NCBI GenBank assembly: GCA_031376885.1
Contig: JANMEL010000269.1
Location: 1 to 28,103 of the forward strand
Length of the DNA: 28,103 nucleotides
Reading direction: 5' to 3'
From: Chamaesiphon sp031376885
Lineage (GTDB): Bacteria > Cyanobacteriota > Cyanobacteriia > Cyanobacteriales > Chamaesiphonaceae
Numbering within the stretch: the first letter of the stretch is position 1; each line of letters opens with the position of its first letter. Made by a program: the position numbers and the translations under genes. Below are positions 7,985 to 14,969 of the stretch, in pieces. The notes below the pieces were generated by a model. That model was not told the DNA's origin. It made no database searches and worked only from the letters and a program-made list of their open reading frames with translations.

Positions 7985-9286
7985 CTAGATTTGTGCCATC
8001 ACCACACGAGCTGCTGCTAAAGTGCGATCGATATCAGCATCAGTATGGGCTAAAGAGGTAAATCCAGCTTCAAATTGTGACGGTGCTAAATAAATACCCT
8101 GCTCCAACATCCCGCGATGGAAACGACCAAATTTAGCTGTATCAGAATGTTTGGCATCCTCGAAGTTGTGAACTGGGCCTTCACAAAAGAATAACCCAAA
8201 CATCCCACTGACATTACCACCACAAACGGCATGTCCGTTTTCCTTGGCGATTGCTAATAAACCATCAATCAAGCGTTTGGTAACTTTTTCGAGATACTCA
8301 TAGCTACCCGCTTTTTGGAGCAACTCCAAAGTTTTGATACCCGCAGTCATCGCCAGAGGATTTCCCGATAGAGTTCCCGCCTGATACATTGGCCCAGCAG
8401 GTGCTACCATCGACATGATATCCTTTCGTCCGCCATAAGCACCCACAGGTAAACCACCGCCGATGACTTTACCCATCGTCGTTAAATCGGGAGTCACGCC
8501 AAATTTTTCTTGTACGCCACCATAGGCGATGCGGAAACCAGTCATTACTTCGTCGAATACCAGTAAAGCTCCATATTCCTGGGTAAGGGAGCGCAAACCT
8601 TCCAGGAATCCAGGATCGGGAGTGATAAAACCAGCATTGCCCACAATTGGCTCTAGAATGACTCCAGAGATGCTGTCAGGATTTGCCGCGAATAATGCCT
8701 TAACTGCTGCTAAGTCGTTGTAGGGAGCCGTCAGGGTGTCAGCAGTGGTAGATTTGGGTACTCCAGGCGAATCGGGTAAGCCGAGGGTGGCGACACCAGA
8801 ACCAGCTTTGACGAGGAACATGTCCGCATGTCCGTGATAACAGCCTTCAAATTTGATAATCTTATCTCGTCCGGTAAATGCCCGCATCAGCCGCAAGACA
8901 GCCATACAAGCTTCGGTACCGGAGTTGACAAACCGTACCATTTCGACGCTGGGAACTGCGGCGATGACCATTTCGGCGAGGACGTTTTCGAGGTAGCAAG
9001 GCGCACCGAAACTCGTACCTTTATCTAGTGCAGCGTGGAGTGCAGCGATCACTTCTGGGTTCGCATGTCCACAAATAGCTGGCCCCCAACTACCCACGTA
9101 GTCGATGTACTGATTGCCGTCTACGTCCCAAACATAGGCATCTTTGACCCGATCGAATACAATGGGTTGTCCGCCGACGGATTTAAACGCCCGCACGGGT
9201 GAATTGACTCCTCCCGGCATTAGTTCCTGCGCGGCTGCAAATATTTGTTCGGATTTAGTTGTTTTTAAAGTAGATGTGGAAATCAA
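7985..9286 (-). CDS. hemL: Glutamate-1-semialdehyde 2,1-aminomutase
   Basis: HemL converts glutamate-1-semialdehyde to 5-aminolevulinate, feeding heme, bilin and chlorophyll synthesis by the C5 route. It is a PLP enzyme of aminotransferase fold. Visible are SGTEACMAVLRL, the YHGHAD loop, VFDEVMTGFR, and MGKVIGGGLPVGAYGG with the PLP lysine. I chose a TTG start at 9286 because GGGAG sits just upstream (GGGAGAAAAAC then TTG). This gives 433 residues and puts the PLP lysine at 273, the number I recall for the cyanobacterial enzyme. The frame stays open 36 codons further to an ATG at 9394, but that part overlaps dispersed-repeat DNA. It functions with chlD later in the window, though the two are not linked. 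Confidence 0.95.
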   Translation of the reverse strand: MISTSTLKTTKSEQIFAAAQELMPGGVNSPVRAFKSVGGQPIVFDRVKDAYVWDVDGNQYIDYVGSWGPAICGHANPEVIAALHAALDKGTSFGAPCYLENVLAEMVIAAVPSVEMVRFVNSGTEACMAVLRLMRAFTGRDKIIKFEGCYHGHADMFLVKAGSGVATLGLPDSPGVPKSTTADTLTAPYNDLAAVKALFAANPDSISGVILEPIVGNAGFITPDPGFLEGLRSLTQEYGALLVFDEVMTGFRIAYGGVQEKFGVTPDLTTMGKVIGGGLPVGAYGGRKDIMSMVAPAGPMYQAGTLSGNPLAMTAGIKTLELLQKAGSYEYLEKVTKRLIDGLLAIAKENGHAVCGGNVSGMFGLFFCEGPVHNFEDAKHSDTAKFGRFHRGMLEQGIYLAPSQFEAGFTSLAHTDADIDRTLAAARVVMAQI

Positions 9287-9339
9287 GTTTTTCTCCCAAC
9301 GTTTTAAAGTGAAAAATAAGTAGCTAGGATCGTCAGCTC

Positions 9340-9687
9340 GCACGAGTGAGCACAGTATCTCCAAGGGAGATGCTACGCCAACGGCTACGCTCACTGACCA
9401 CTTGCCACCATCTAGATTTGAAGCGGTATATCATCAAGTGCGATTAATTAATATCGTAGGGTGGGCAATGCCCACCATCCAGTATCGTAGCAATACCCAT
9501 CATCTAAATCTGAAGCGACACATCATCGAAGGGCTTTCGACCCTAGCTACAGTAATTCTAGTAGAATTCGATCGAATCCCCAACACCACTTCAGCTAGTT
9601 GGTACAAATATTTATGCGACGATCGATGACTGAAACCTATGTGGTGGGCAGTGCTCACCTTATAGCTATAGTTATCCTAATCCCATC
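9340..9687. repeat. Intergenic repeats between hemL and the holin-like gene
   Basis: A dispersed element with GATGCTACGCCAACGGCTAC lies near 9370-9392. Two near-identical palindromes follow: GGTGGGCAATGCCCACC at 9460-9476 and GGTGGGCAGTGCTCACC at 9643-9659. A roughly 28-base direct repeat (CATCTAGATTTGAAGCG, then CATCTAAATCTGAAGCG) occurs near 9409 and 9499. The open frame across this stretch is low in coding character and I do not call it. Confidence 0.6.
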
Positions 9688-10041
9688 TCACCCAAACACC
9701 CAATGTAGCAGAGTGGAGACGATCGACAAAATAATCGAACCCACGATCGCCGGAATGATGCCATTGATTTGAAACCCAGGAATATACCAAGACACAAACA
9801 TCAGACACAGCACATTAATCGCGAATGAGCTTAAACCCAATGTGAGGATTGTCAGCGGGAATGTCAATACCTTTAGTACTGGGCGCACAAAACTATTAAT
9901 CGCCCCTAGCGTCAACGCCGCAATCACTCCCGTCGTAAAGTCCCTAATCCGAAATCCATTGGCGAGAAATTGTTCGAGGATTCTTGCTGTAATTGGTAGA
10001 GCCATCGCATTCACGAGCCAGTTAATCAGAAATTTTTGCAT
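9688..10041 (-). CDS. Phage holin family (4-TMS, superfamily IV type) membrane protein
   Basis: This 117-residue integral membrane protein has four hydrophobic helices, at about residues 5-25, 35-55, 60-85 and 92-116. The pattern GAINSFVRPVLKVLTFPLTILTLG between helices 2 and 3 is characteristic of the family called phage holin 4_2 / mycobacterial four-TMS holin. Despite the name, members are common chromosomal bacterial proteins with no shown lysis role. No phage genes surround it. The ATG at 10041 is the natural start. Confidence 0.85.
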   Translation of the reverse strand: MQKFLINWLVNAMALPITARILEQFLANGFRIRDFTTGVIAALTLGAINSFVRPVLKVLTFPLTILTLGLSSFAINVLCLMFVSWYIPGFQINGIIPAIVGSIILSIVSTLLHWVFG

Positions 10042-10166
10042 GGTGTCAAGATAAGATGAGCGACTTTGTGCAACCAGCGATATCTATCTTTAGTCTACTG
10101 TGCGATCGCGTCATTCACATCATCATGTAAAATAGCTCAGTTCGATAATTTCGGTATATACTATAA

Positions 10167-10442
10167 ATGCGGTTTGAGTGGCACGATCTCAAGGCTGAAT
10201 CCAACGCTTTAAAACATGGCATCACATTTGAGGAAGCCGTGACAGTTTTTGCAGATCCTTATCTCCTATTTACACAAGATTCTCAGCATTCCGAAGGGGA
10301 AGCGAGAGAATGGGCAATTGGTGCAGCAGACAATGGCTCGATTATCGTAGTTGTTTTCACTATGCGTGACGAACAGGTTAGGATTATTAGTGCGAGAACA
10401 GCGACAAAAAGGGAGTACAAAGAATATGAGTCAGGAATCTGA
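10167..10442 (+). CDS. brnT: BrnT-type toxin
   Basis: BrnT is the RNase toxin of the type II BrnTA module. The 91-residue product has the family layout: FEWHDLKAESNALKHGITFEEAV at the N-terminus, the DPYLLF strand, the RIISARTATKREYKEYE C-terminal catalytic helix, and a central EAREWAIGAA segment. Its 3' end overlaps brnA by 17 bases, giving coupled translation. A GATAAT at 10144-10149 is a plausible -10 box. BrnTA operons are known to be repressed by their own complex, so an operator is expected in the 125-bp gap upstream. Confidence 0.9.
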   Translation: MRFEWHDLKAESNALKHGITFEEAVTVFADPYLLFTQDSQHSEGEAREWAIGAADNGSIIVVVFTMRDEQVRIISARTATKREYKEYESGI

Positions 10443-10692
10443 ATTTCCGTTTGAAAGAGCGAGACGAGTCACCCCAGCAGAAAACCAAGAATTTAGAACC
10501 GCCATATCCGAACAGTTTAGCATCGACTTGAAGAAACGCGGTCGTCCAGCCAAGGAAGAAGAAGAAAAGTACGAACCGATTTCGATTCGATTTCATCCTA
10601 AAATCTTAATCTGGGCAAAAGAAGAAGCAAAAAAACGAGGCATCGGCTATCAAACAGTGATTAATGAAGTGCTATTGGCACAAATCAGCTAA
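10426..10692 (+). CDS. brnA: BrnA-type antitoxin
   Basis: BrnA neutralises BrnT and represses the operon by DNA binding. I take the ATG at 10426 (MSQESEFPFERARRVTPAEN), 17 bases inside brnT, giving 88 residues. The longer open frame from 10351 would read BrnT sequence out of frame. The C-terminal half (EPISIRFHPKILIWAKEEAK and GIGYQTVINEVL) is a ribbon-helix-helix DNA-binding fold of the BrnA/CopG type. The middle (KKRGRPAKEEEEKYE) is a basic-acidic linker of the toxin-binding part. Confidence 0.9.
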   Translation: MSQESEFPFERARRVTPAENQEFRTAISEQFSIDLKKRGRPAKEEEEKYEPISIRFHPKILIWAKEEAKKRGIGYQTVINEVLLAQIS

Positions 10693-10698
10693 ATTGTT

Positions 10699-10920
10699 TT
10701 AGCCTGTACGTATTTTATAAGCATCTAAATTACAATTGTCAGGTGGCGAACCTGTTGCAACTGCTCGATCGGCATTCCTACCAGCAGCATCCATTTCTCT
10801 GTGCTTTTTATTAGCTTCTGTCTCTTTATCGATCTTGACATACTTAGAATATCGAGCGATCTCCGATCTTATTGCCGTATAATTATCAGCGCGATCTCTA
10901 ACTGGATCTTGAGTATGCAT
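10699..10920 (-). CDS. Hypothetical small protein (doubtful)
   Basis: A 73-residue polar frame (MHTQDPVRDRADNYTAIR, then KIDKETEANKKHREMDAAGR) has a protein-like composition but matches no family I recognise. There is no Shine-Dalgarno sequence before the ATG. It converges with brnA, whose stop is only 6 bases away, and lies in a decayed stretch with a nucleotidyltransferase remnant, so it may itself be a fragment of a lost gene. Confidence 0.3.
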   Translation of the reverse strand: MHTQDPVRDRADNYTAIRSEIARYSKYVKIDKETEANKKHREMDAAGRNADRAVATGSPPDNCNLDAYKIRTG

Positions 10921-10929
10921 GGGAGAATT

Positions 10930-11052
10930 TTACACGGAAGCAGTTGTCAAAATTTGAACAATTTGGATTGCTGTGTAACCTTTTCTGATTCCTTCATCAA
11001 CTAATGTTTGTAAACTGATTCTTCTTTTCTCGGCTATATCTATTTGTTGCAT
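10930..11052 (-). CDS. Hypothetical 40-residue frame (doubtful)
   Basis: Starting at an internal ATG (MQQIDIAEKRRISLQTLVDE), this frame encodes a helical 40-residue peptide and ends 9 bases before the next minus-strand frame starts. A longer version from 11139 would run antisense through the nucleotidyltransferase remnant, so I prefer the short form if anything is expressed. No family is recognised and no ribosome site is clear. Confidence 0.2.
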   Translation of the reverse strand: MQQIDIAEKRRISLQTLVDEGIRKGYTAIQIVQILTTASV

Positions 11053-11076
11053 AATGAATAGTCGATTGCCAGAGAT

Positions 11077-11223
11077 ATGCGCCCGACTGATGATGTTGAT
11101 TGCATGGTGGAATTCACCTCCCAACGCGAATACTATCAATTATCGGCAACACTCCGAGAACTTGGCTTGAGTGAAGATAGTTCGCCTGGTGCGCCCCTGT
11201 GCGGAATCGATCTTTTAGGCTAA
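11077..11223 (+). pseudogene. Remnant of an AbiEii-like nucleotidyltransferase gene
   Basis: A 48-codon frame reads MRPTDDVDCMVEFTSQREYY and continues QLSATLRELG to APLCGIDLLG. In my memory of nucleotidyltransferase-fold proteins annotated as AbiEii toxin family or uncharacterised, the same order appears: RATDDVDCVVE, an EYY-x(2)-L helix, LRxLGF, then GAPxCRW. Here the upstream GG-[ST] nucleotide-binding motif and everything after GAPLC are missing, so only the segment holding the acidic DDVD pair remains. An in-frame stop sits five codons upstream. The family call rests on pattern memory. Confidence 0.5.
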
Positions 11224-11295
11224 ACTAGTCAAGCTGAGGACATACGCTCAAAACCCTATCTCCACATCACTCCCATTTCCTGGCTCCCAAACAAC

Positions 11296-11790
11296 ATGTC
11301 GAAAATTATCGCCCTCGCTTTTGCTTTGATGTTATTCTGCTTCCCTAGCGCAGCGTATGCAGCAGGTGCAACTCCCTCCTATAGTTCGCTCTCTTTTAAT
11401 GAAGCAAAATTAGCAAACCAAGATTTATCGGGGCGGAATTTACAAAAAGCTGAATTTACCAACGCTGATTTGGAAAATACCAATATGAGTGGTGTAGATC
11501 TTACTGGTGTCGTCGTCAGTTCGACGATTATGAATAAAACTAATCTTCATGCTGCTAATATCAGTCAGGGCTTATTCGATCAGGTGCGGCTCTTCGGTGT
11601 GGATTTGAGTGATGCTATTTTGGTTGAGGGGATGATGCTGCGGGCGACTTTTACCGATGTCAAGATTACGGGTGCGGATTTTTCTGGGGCGATTTTGGCT
11701 AAGGTAGAACAGAAAAAATTGTGTGCGATCGCCGATGGTGTCAATCCTATCACCAAGGTATCTACTCGCGACTCTTTGGAGTGTCGGTAG
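11296..11790 (+). CDS. Exported pentapeptide-repeat protein
   Basis: A 164-residue protein with a clear signal peptide (hydrophobic residues 4-20, predicted cleavage after AYA at 20-22) is followed by pentapeptide repeats of the A(D/N)LXX type. Examples are ANQDLSGRNL, AEFTNADLEN, TNMSGVDLTG, and GADFSGAIL near the end, which form a right-handed quadrilateral beta helix. In cyanobacteria such proteins are often lumenal or periplasmic and structural, with no enzymatic role shown. Two cysteines flank the C-terminal tail (KLCAIADG and SLECR) and may form a disulfide. purK follows 107 bases downstream. Confidence 0.85.
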   Translation: MSKIIALAFALMLFCFPSAAYAAGATPSYSSLSFNEAKLANQDLSGRNLQKAEFTNADLENTNMSGVDLTGVVVSSTIMNKTNLHAANISQGLFDQVRLFGVDLSDAILVEGMMLRATFTDVKITGADFSGAILAKVEQKKLCAIADGVNPITKVSTRDSLECR

Positions 11791-11830
11791 GTTCGGGATT
11801 TTTGGTATTTAGTTATACTGTTTATTTAAC

Positions 11831-11897
11831 ACAGAGGCGTTGCCCTGAGCGTAGCCGAAGGGGGCACGGAGGATTCACTGAGGTTCACAGAGGAATA
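11831..11897. repeat. REP-like palindromic repeat in front of purK
   Basis: CCCTGAGCGTAGCCGAAGGG (11843-11862) is an imperfect palindrome of a widespread bacterial intergenic repeat family. It is followed by a CACGGAGGATTCACTGAGG tract that leads into the purK ribosome site. A related TTCGACTTCGCTCAG motif is found inside the MITE at 18431-18605. Confidence 0.6.
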
Positions 11898-13019
11898 ATG
11901 AAGCGGATTGGGATAATTGGTGGGGGTCAACTTGCCTGGATGATGGCTGGTGCGGCGCAGGAATTGGGGATAGAGATAGTCGTGCAGACTCCCGCTAGTA
12001 CTGATGTTGCGGTAAGTTTGGCGGCGGAGACGGTATTGGCTGAGGTGGATGATGTCGCGGCGACGGAGGTACTCGCCAGTAAGTGCGATTGGGTGACGTT
12101 TGAGAATGAGTTTGTCGATTTGGATGGGTTGGGAAAGTTAGCCGCTAATGGTGTCTGTTTTCGGCCAAATTTAGCGTCGTTAGCACCTTTATTGGATAAG
12201 TATACTCAACGGTGTTATTTGGATGCGCTAAGTTTACCCGTACCTCGATTTGCTGCACTTAGAGCACCGATATTACCTCCAGATTTTATCTTCCCGGTGG
12301 TGGTGAAAGCTAGACGCAATGGTTATGACGGTCAAGGGACGTTTATTATTAGAGACATAGGTGCTCTAGAAAGCCTCTTCCATCGCTATCCTGACACGCC
12401 ATTTCTAATTGAGGAATATATCAAGTTCGATCGAGAACTAGCCCTCATCGTCGCCAGAAGTGTCACTGGGGAGACGATTAGCTACCCACTCCTAGAAACT
12501 CAACAGGAAGAACAAGTTTGTCGGCGAGTATTTACTTTAGAAGATGTACCCGATAGTCTCAATAATCTTTGTCACTCGATCGGTACCAAGCTACTCAATA
12601 GTCTAGACGCGATCGGTGTATTTGCGATCGAGTTATTCGCCACCCCCGACGGCAAAGTATTAGTCAACGAAATTGCCCCCCGCACCCACAATTCGGGGCA
12701 TCTCACCATCGAAGCCTGCAATACCTCCCAATTTAGCCAACTGATTCGCGCCGTCTCCGGTTTACCCCTGGGGAATCCCACGCTCACTTGCGGCGGTGCA
12801 GTAATGGTAAATCTCTTAGGCTACGAAGATACCGACAGCGACTATCTCACCCAACGCCAACAAATCGCCGCACTCCCCAATACCCATATCCATTGGTACC
12901 AGAAAACCCAATCCAGAATCGGTCGCAAACTAGGCCATGTCACCATCCTACTCGAAAAAGCCGATTCCCAACTCGCCCAATCCCTAGCCACCCAAATCGA
13001 AAAAATCTGGTACCGATGA
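11898..13019 (+). CDS. purK: 5-(carboxyamino)imidazole ribonucleotide synthase
   Basis: PurK carboxylates AIR to N5-CAIR with ATP and bicarbonate in purine synthesis. The 373-residue protein has the N-terminal GIIGGGQLAWMM dinucleotide-like loop and the ATP-grasp segments VVVKARRNGYDGQGTF, LIEEYIKFDRELALIVAR and the metal-binding VNEIAPRTHNSGH block. The ATG at 11898 is preceded by ACAGAGG, and the open frame upstream of it is translated repeat sequence. The 6S RNA gene follows on the same strand, an arrangement I recall for cyanobacteria. Confidence 0.95.
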   Translation: MKRIGIIGGGQLAWMMAGAAQELGIEIVVQTPASTDVAVSLAAETVLAEVDDVAATEVLASKCDWVTFENEFVDLDGLGKLAANGVCFRPNLASLAPLLDKYTQRCYLDALSLPVPRFAALRAPILPPDFIFPVVVKARRNGYDGQGTFIIRDIGALESLFHRYPDTPFLIEEYIKFDRELALIVARSVTGETISYPLLETQQEEQVCRRVFTLEDVPDSLNNLCHSIGTKLLNSLDAIGVFAIELFATPDGKVLVNEIAPRTHNSGHLTIEACNTSQFSQLIRAVSGLPLGNPTLTCGGAVMVNLLGYEDTDSDYLTQRQQIAALPNTHIHWYQKTQSRIGRKLGHVTILLEKADSQLAQSLATQIEKIWYR

Positions 13020-13025
13020 GGGGTC

Positions 13026-13060
13026 AGGGATGAGGGATGAGGGATGAGGGATGAGGGATC
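13026..13060. repeat. Heptamer tandem repeat (AGGGATG x5)
   Basis: Five units of AGGGATG (the last ending in C) directly follow the purK stop. It is the same repeat class as the GGGGATA array at 7804. A C/T-rich tract follows up to the 6S promoter. Confidence 0.85.
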
Positions 13061-13095
13061 GGTGGTTAGCCTCGCCCCCTCTCCCCCTCTCCCCA

Positions 13096-13125
13096 TTGAC
13101 TCCCCAACCCCTCTACCCTTACAAT
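13096..13125 (+). promoter_or_regulatory. Sigma-70-type promoter of the 6S RNA gene
   Basis: TTGACT at 13096-13101 and TACAAT at 13120-13125 are separated by 18 bases, a near-consensus -35/-10 pair. A start about 7 bases later falls at 13131-13134, exactly where the 5' arm of the 6S closing stem begins. Confidence 0.75.
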
Positions 13126-13131
13126 AAAGAA

Positions 13132-13326
13132 ACGGTCTGACTGCGACGTTGGTGACTGCCAATATGTTTTTTGATCTATACTCTACTTTCTACGGGAATC
13201 AATGTAGTTCTAGCGGCAGTAAACTGGACAAGTATCCAGAAACTTTAAGCACGAAGCTCTCCGATACCCACCTGGTTTTAACCAGGTCATAAACTGAGGT
13301 AAGACGGCGTTGCGGTTGACCACTAA
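13132..13326 (+). ncRNA. ssaA: 6S RNA (RNA polymerase regulator)
   Basis: 6S RNA binds RNA polymerase holoenzyme by mimicking an open promoter. The candidate is about 190 nt. Its closing stem pairs GGTC and CTGCGACG at the 5' end (13134-13148) with CGTTGCGG and GACC at the 3' end (13308-13321), including two G-U pairs and small bulges. Inside are a CTGGA/TCCAG apical hairpin near 13228-13243 and an ACCTGGTT/AACCAGGT hairpin at about 13270-13287, with unpaired stretches between as expected for a central bubble. Location right after purK, length, the strong promoter and the downstream terminator all fit. The identification comes from structure and synteny, not from a model search. The exact 3' end is uncertain. 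Confidence 0.75.
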
Positions 13327-13337
13327 TATTAGCTTTT

Positions 13338-13373
13338 TAAAAACCCCTAGTATGATTTATTCTAGGGGTTTTG
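13338..13373. terminator. Bidirectional terminator between 6S RNA and higA
   Basis: AAAACCCCTAG (13340-13350) and CTAGGGGTTTT (13362-13372) form a perfect 11-bp stem with an 11-nt loop. T or A runs on both flanks make it work in both directions. It closes the 6S unit on the plus strand and the five-gene minus-strand run ending with higA. Confidence 0.85.
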
Positions 13374-13397
13374 ATTAGTAATAACTCACATCTTACT

Positions 13398-13793
13398 CTA
13401 AATAAATAAACTAGCAGAAACCTTAAAATATGTGCCGAGAGCCTTAGCTTGAACCTTAGTAATTGGTTTACCATTCACAATTTCAGCCACAATATCCGCA
13501 GAACCAATAGTGCCGATTAGATCGACTTGACTGATGCCGCCATACTCCATTAAGTGCAACAAAGCTGCATGGGGAGTAACATCACCCATGGGATAGTGCT
13601 TATTTTCATAGTCTTCAATTAATGTCACAATCAATGCGAGAAATTTTGACTCTTCATTACTCAAATTCCGATTAGCTACTAATCTCTCTGCGAGTGTCAA
13701 AGCGCGATCGTATTCTGCTTCTGAGTTAATAACTTCGGGAACAAAATCTGCTAACAAATTGATATAGGATGCTTTATCAAAAGTAGTTGTCAT
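13398..13793 (-). CDS. higA: HigA-type antitoxin (HTH)
   Basis: HigA antitoxin neutralises HigB and binds the operon promoter. The 131-residue form starting MTTTFDKASYINLLADFVP overlaps higB by 17 bases. The C-terminal half (LLHLMEYGGISQVDLIGTIG then SADIVAEIVNGKPITKVQAK) is an XRE-like helix-turn-helix as in HigA proteins. The N-terminal half (EAEYDRALTLAERLV and EESKFLALIVTLIEDYE) is the helical part common in the HigA subgroup annotated as transcriptional regulators. Antitoxin-after-toxin order is the HigBA hallmark. An ATG at 13814 is possible but would overlap higB by 38 bases. Confidence 0.85.
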   Translation of the reverse strand: MTTTFDKASYINLLADFVPEVINSEAEYDRALTLAERLVANRNLSNEESKFLALIVTLIEDYENKHYPMGDVTPHAALLHLMEYGGISQVDLIGTIGSADIVAEIVNGKPITKVQAKALGTYFKVSASLFI

Positions 13794-14076
13794 TTTTCCA
13801 ATATTCCTTATCATATTCAGCGTGGGTTAGAAAATACTTATAATAGATAGTCTCGTTGACATAGTTGATATCGACAATTAAGCGATACTTATTACCTTTG
13901 ATGTTAAAAACAGTGAAATTACCTACAGCTTCTGCATCACGGTAAATTTGTTTAGCTTCCTCCAGATTTTGCCAAGCTAAACTTTTGATGACTTTATACC
14001 ATTCTTCAATTACTGTCTGAGTGTCGGGGTACTTAGCCGCATCAGAGCGTAAATTCCGAATGGAAATTAAGTGCAT
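13777..14076 (-). CDS. higB: HigB-type mRNA interferase toxin
   Basis: HigB is a ribosome-dependent endoribonuclease of type II toxin-antitoxin modules. The 99-residue protein shows the family pattern: SDAAKYPDTQTVIEEWYKVI near the N-terminus, VFNIKGNKYRLIVDINYVNE in the central sheet, and the end YKYFLTHAEYDKEYW with the conserved THAEYDK motif. It lies 53 bases after the ParB-like gene on the same strand, so it may be co-transcribed with the ParA/ParB-like pair or have its own promoter in that AT-rich gap. Confidence 0.9.
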   Translation of the reverse strand: MHLISIRNLRSDAAKYPDTQTVIEEWYKVIKSLAWQNLEEAKQIYRDAEAVGNFTVFNIKGNKYRLIVDINYVNETIYYKYFLTHAEYDKEYWKNDNYF

Positions 14077-14129
14077 ACTTTCTATCTCTAATTTTTATTT
14101 TACCTGGATGTAGATCGAAAAACTTTAAT

Positions 14130-14969
14130 CTAACGCAATTTCTCAGCAATAATTTGAGCAGTTTTACGCCCAAGTCCTTTGACTTCTGAAATAAAAGTTT
14201 CCCATCGATCAAACTTTTTTGTCGGTTGGTTATTGCGTGCGATAATGATAGTAGGCACTAATTTTACCGCTGCTTTAGGCATCTCTACTTGCTGCATTCG
14301 TAGAGAAAGATCTGTTTCGCTGAGTGTGTTAATTAAGTTAAGAATATCATCGATCGGAATAGGTAGAGGTTTTATTATAGAAGGAGGTTTAAGAGATTCC
14401 AGAATACTTTTATGTTCATCAAGTTGAGATGTTACTTTACCAAGCTCCTGATATATCATTTGAAGTTGTTGTGATATTATTGAGTCTACTGCTGGTAATA
14501 GTTGCTCAATTCCTTGCCCTTTTATTTGAGATGTTACTTTACTAATCTCCTGATATATTGGTTGGAGTTGTTGTGATATTATTGATTTTAGTGCTGGTAG
14601 TAGTTGCTCAACTTCTCGATCTTTGCTTTCATTAGGAACCGATGGATTAGTAATAGGTTGTATGTTTTCTACTAACAACTTTAATTGATCGATCGCCGAT
14701 TGCTCTGTTTTTTGATGAATTATAAAAGCATTAACCATTTCTGCTTTTTTTAAGTCTTTATCTTTAGCTTTTAGGGCTGCATAATATTCACGATGTCCTT
14801 CAATCACTGTATATTGTTCTATGCCGACTTGTTTTAAAATAAGAGGGCGTAGCAAGCCATCAGTTTCTATAATTAGATCTGCTAGTCGATCCAATTCTGA
14901 TTCTGCGAAAGTCGATCTAGGTAAATCTGAACTAATACTTTTGACATCGACAAAAAAACATTTTATCAT
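14130..14969 (-). CDS. ParB-like protein with internal duplication and C-terminal helix-hairpin-helix
   Basis: The N-terminal ~75 residues form a ParB/Srx-like nucleotide-binding domain: ELDRLADLIIETDGLLRPLI then YTVIEGHREYYAALKA. The usual GxRR nucleotide-triphosphate motif is replaced by EGHREYY at 57-63. No central HTH typical of ParB is seen. Instead, residues 121-148 and 155-182 are tandem copies with a 34-residue period (EQLLPALKSIISQQLQ and EQLLPAVDSIISQQLQ), probably a coiled coil. The C-terminus (262-278, VKGLGRKTAQIIAEK) is a helix-hairpin-helix DNA-binding motif as found in nucleases and repair proteins. The ATG overlaps the stop of the ParA-like gene by one base (TAATG), so translation is coupled. 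It may be the DNA-locating partner of the nuclease-ParA protein. Its function is not known. Confidence 0.75.
   Translation of the reverse strand: MIKCFFVDVKSISSDLPRSTFAESELDRLADLIIETDGLLRPLILKQVGIEQYTVIEGHREYYAALKAKDKDLKKAEMVNAFIIHQKTEQSAIDQLKLLVENIQPITNPSVPNESKDREVEQLLPALKSIISQQLQPIYQEISKVTSQIKGQGIEQLLPAVDSIISQQLQMIYQELGKVTSQLDEHKSILESLKPPSIIKPLPIPIDDILNLINTLSETDLSLRMQQVEMPKAAVKLVPTIIIARNNQPTKKFDRWETFISEVKGLGRKTAQIIAEKLR

Noticed and set aside
9402..9629. 75-codon plus-strand frame between hemL and the holin-like gene
   Set aside because: It runs through palindromic and direct repeats, has no ribosome site and no protein-like pattern.
12572..13162. Minus-strand frames over purK and its downstream repeats
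   Set aside because: Antisense to conserved purK codons and to heptamer repeats.
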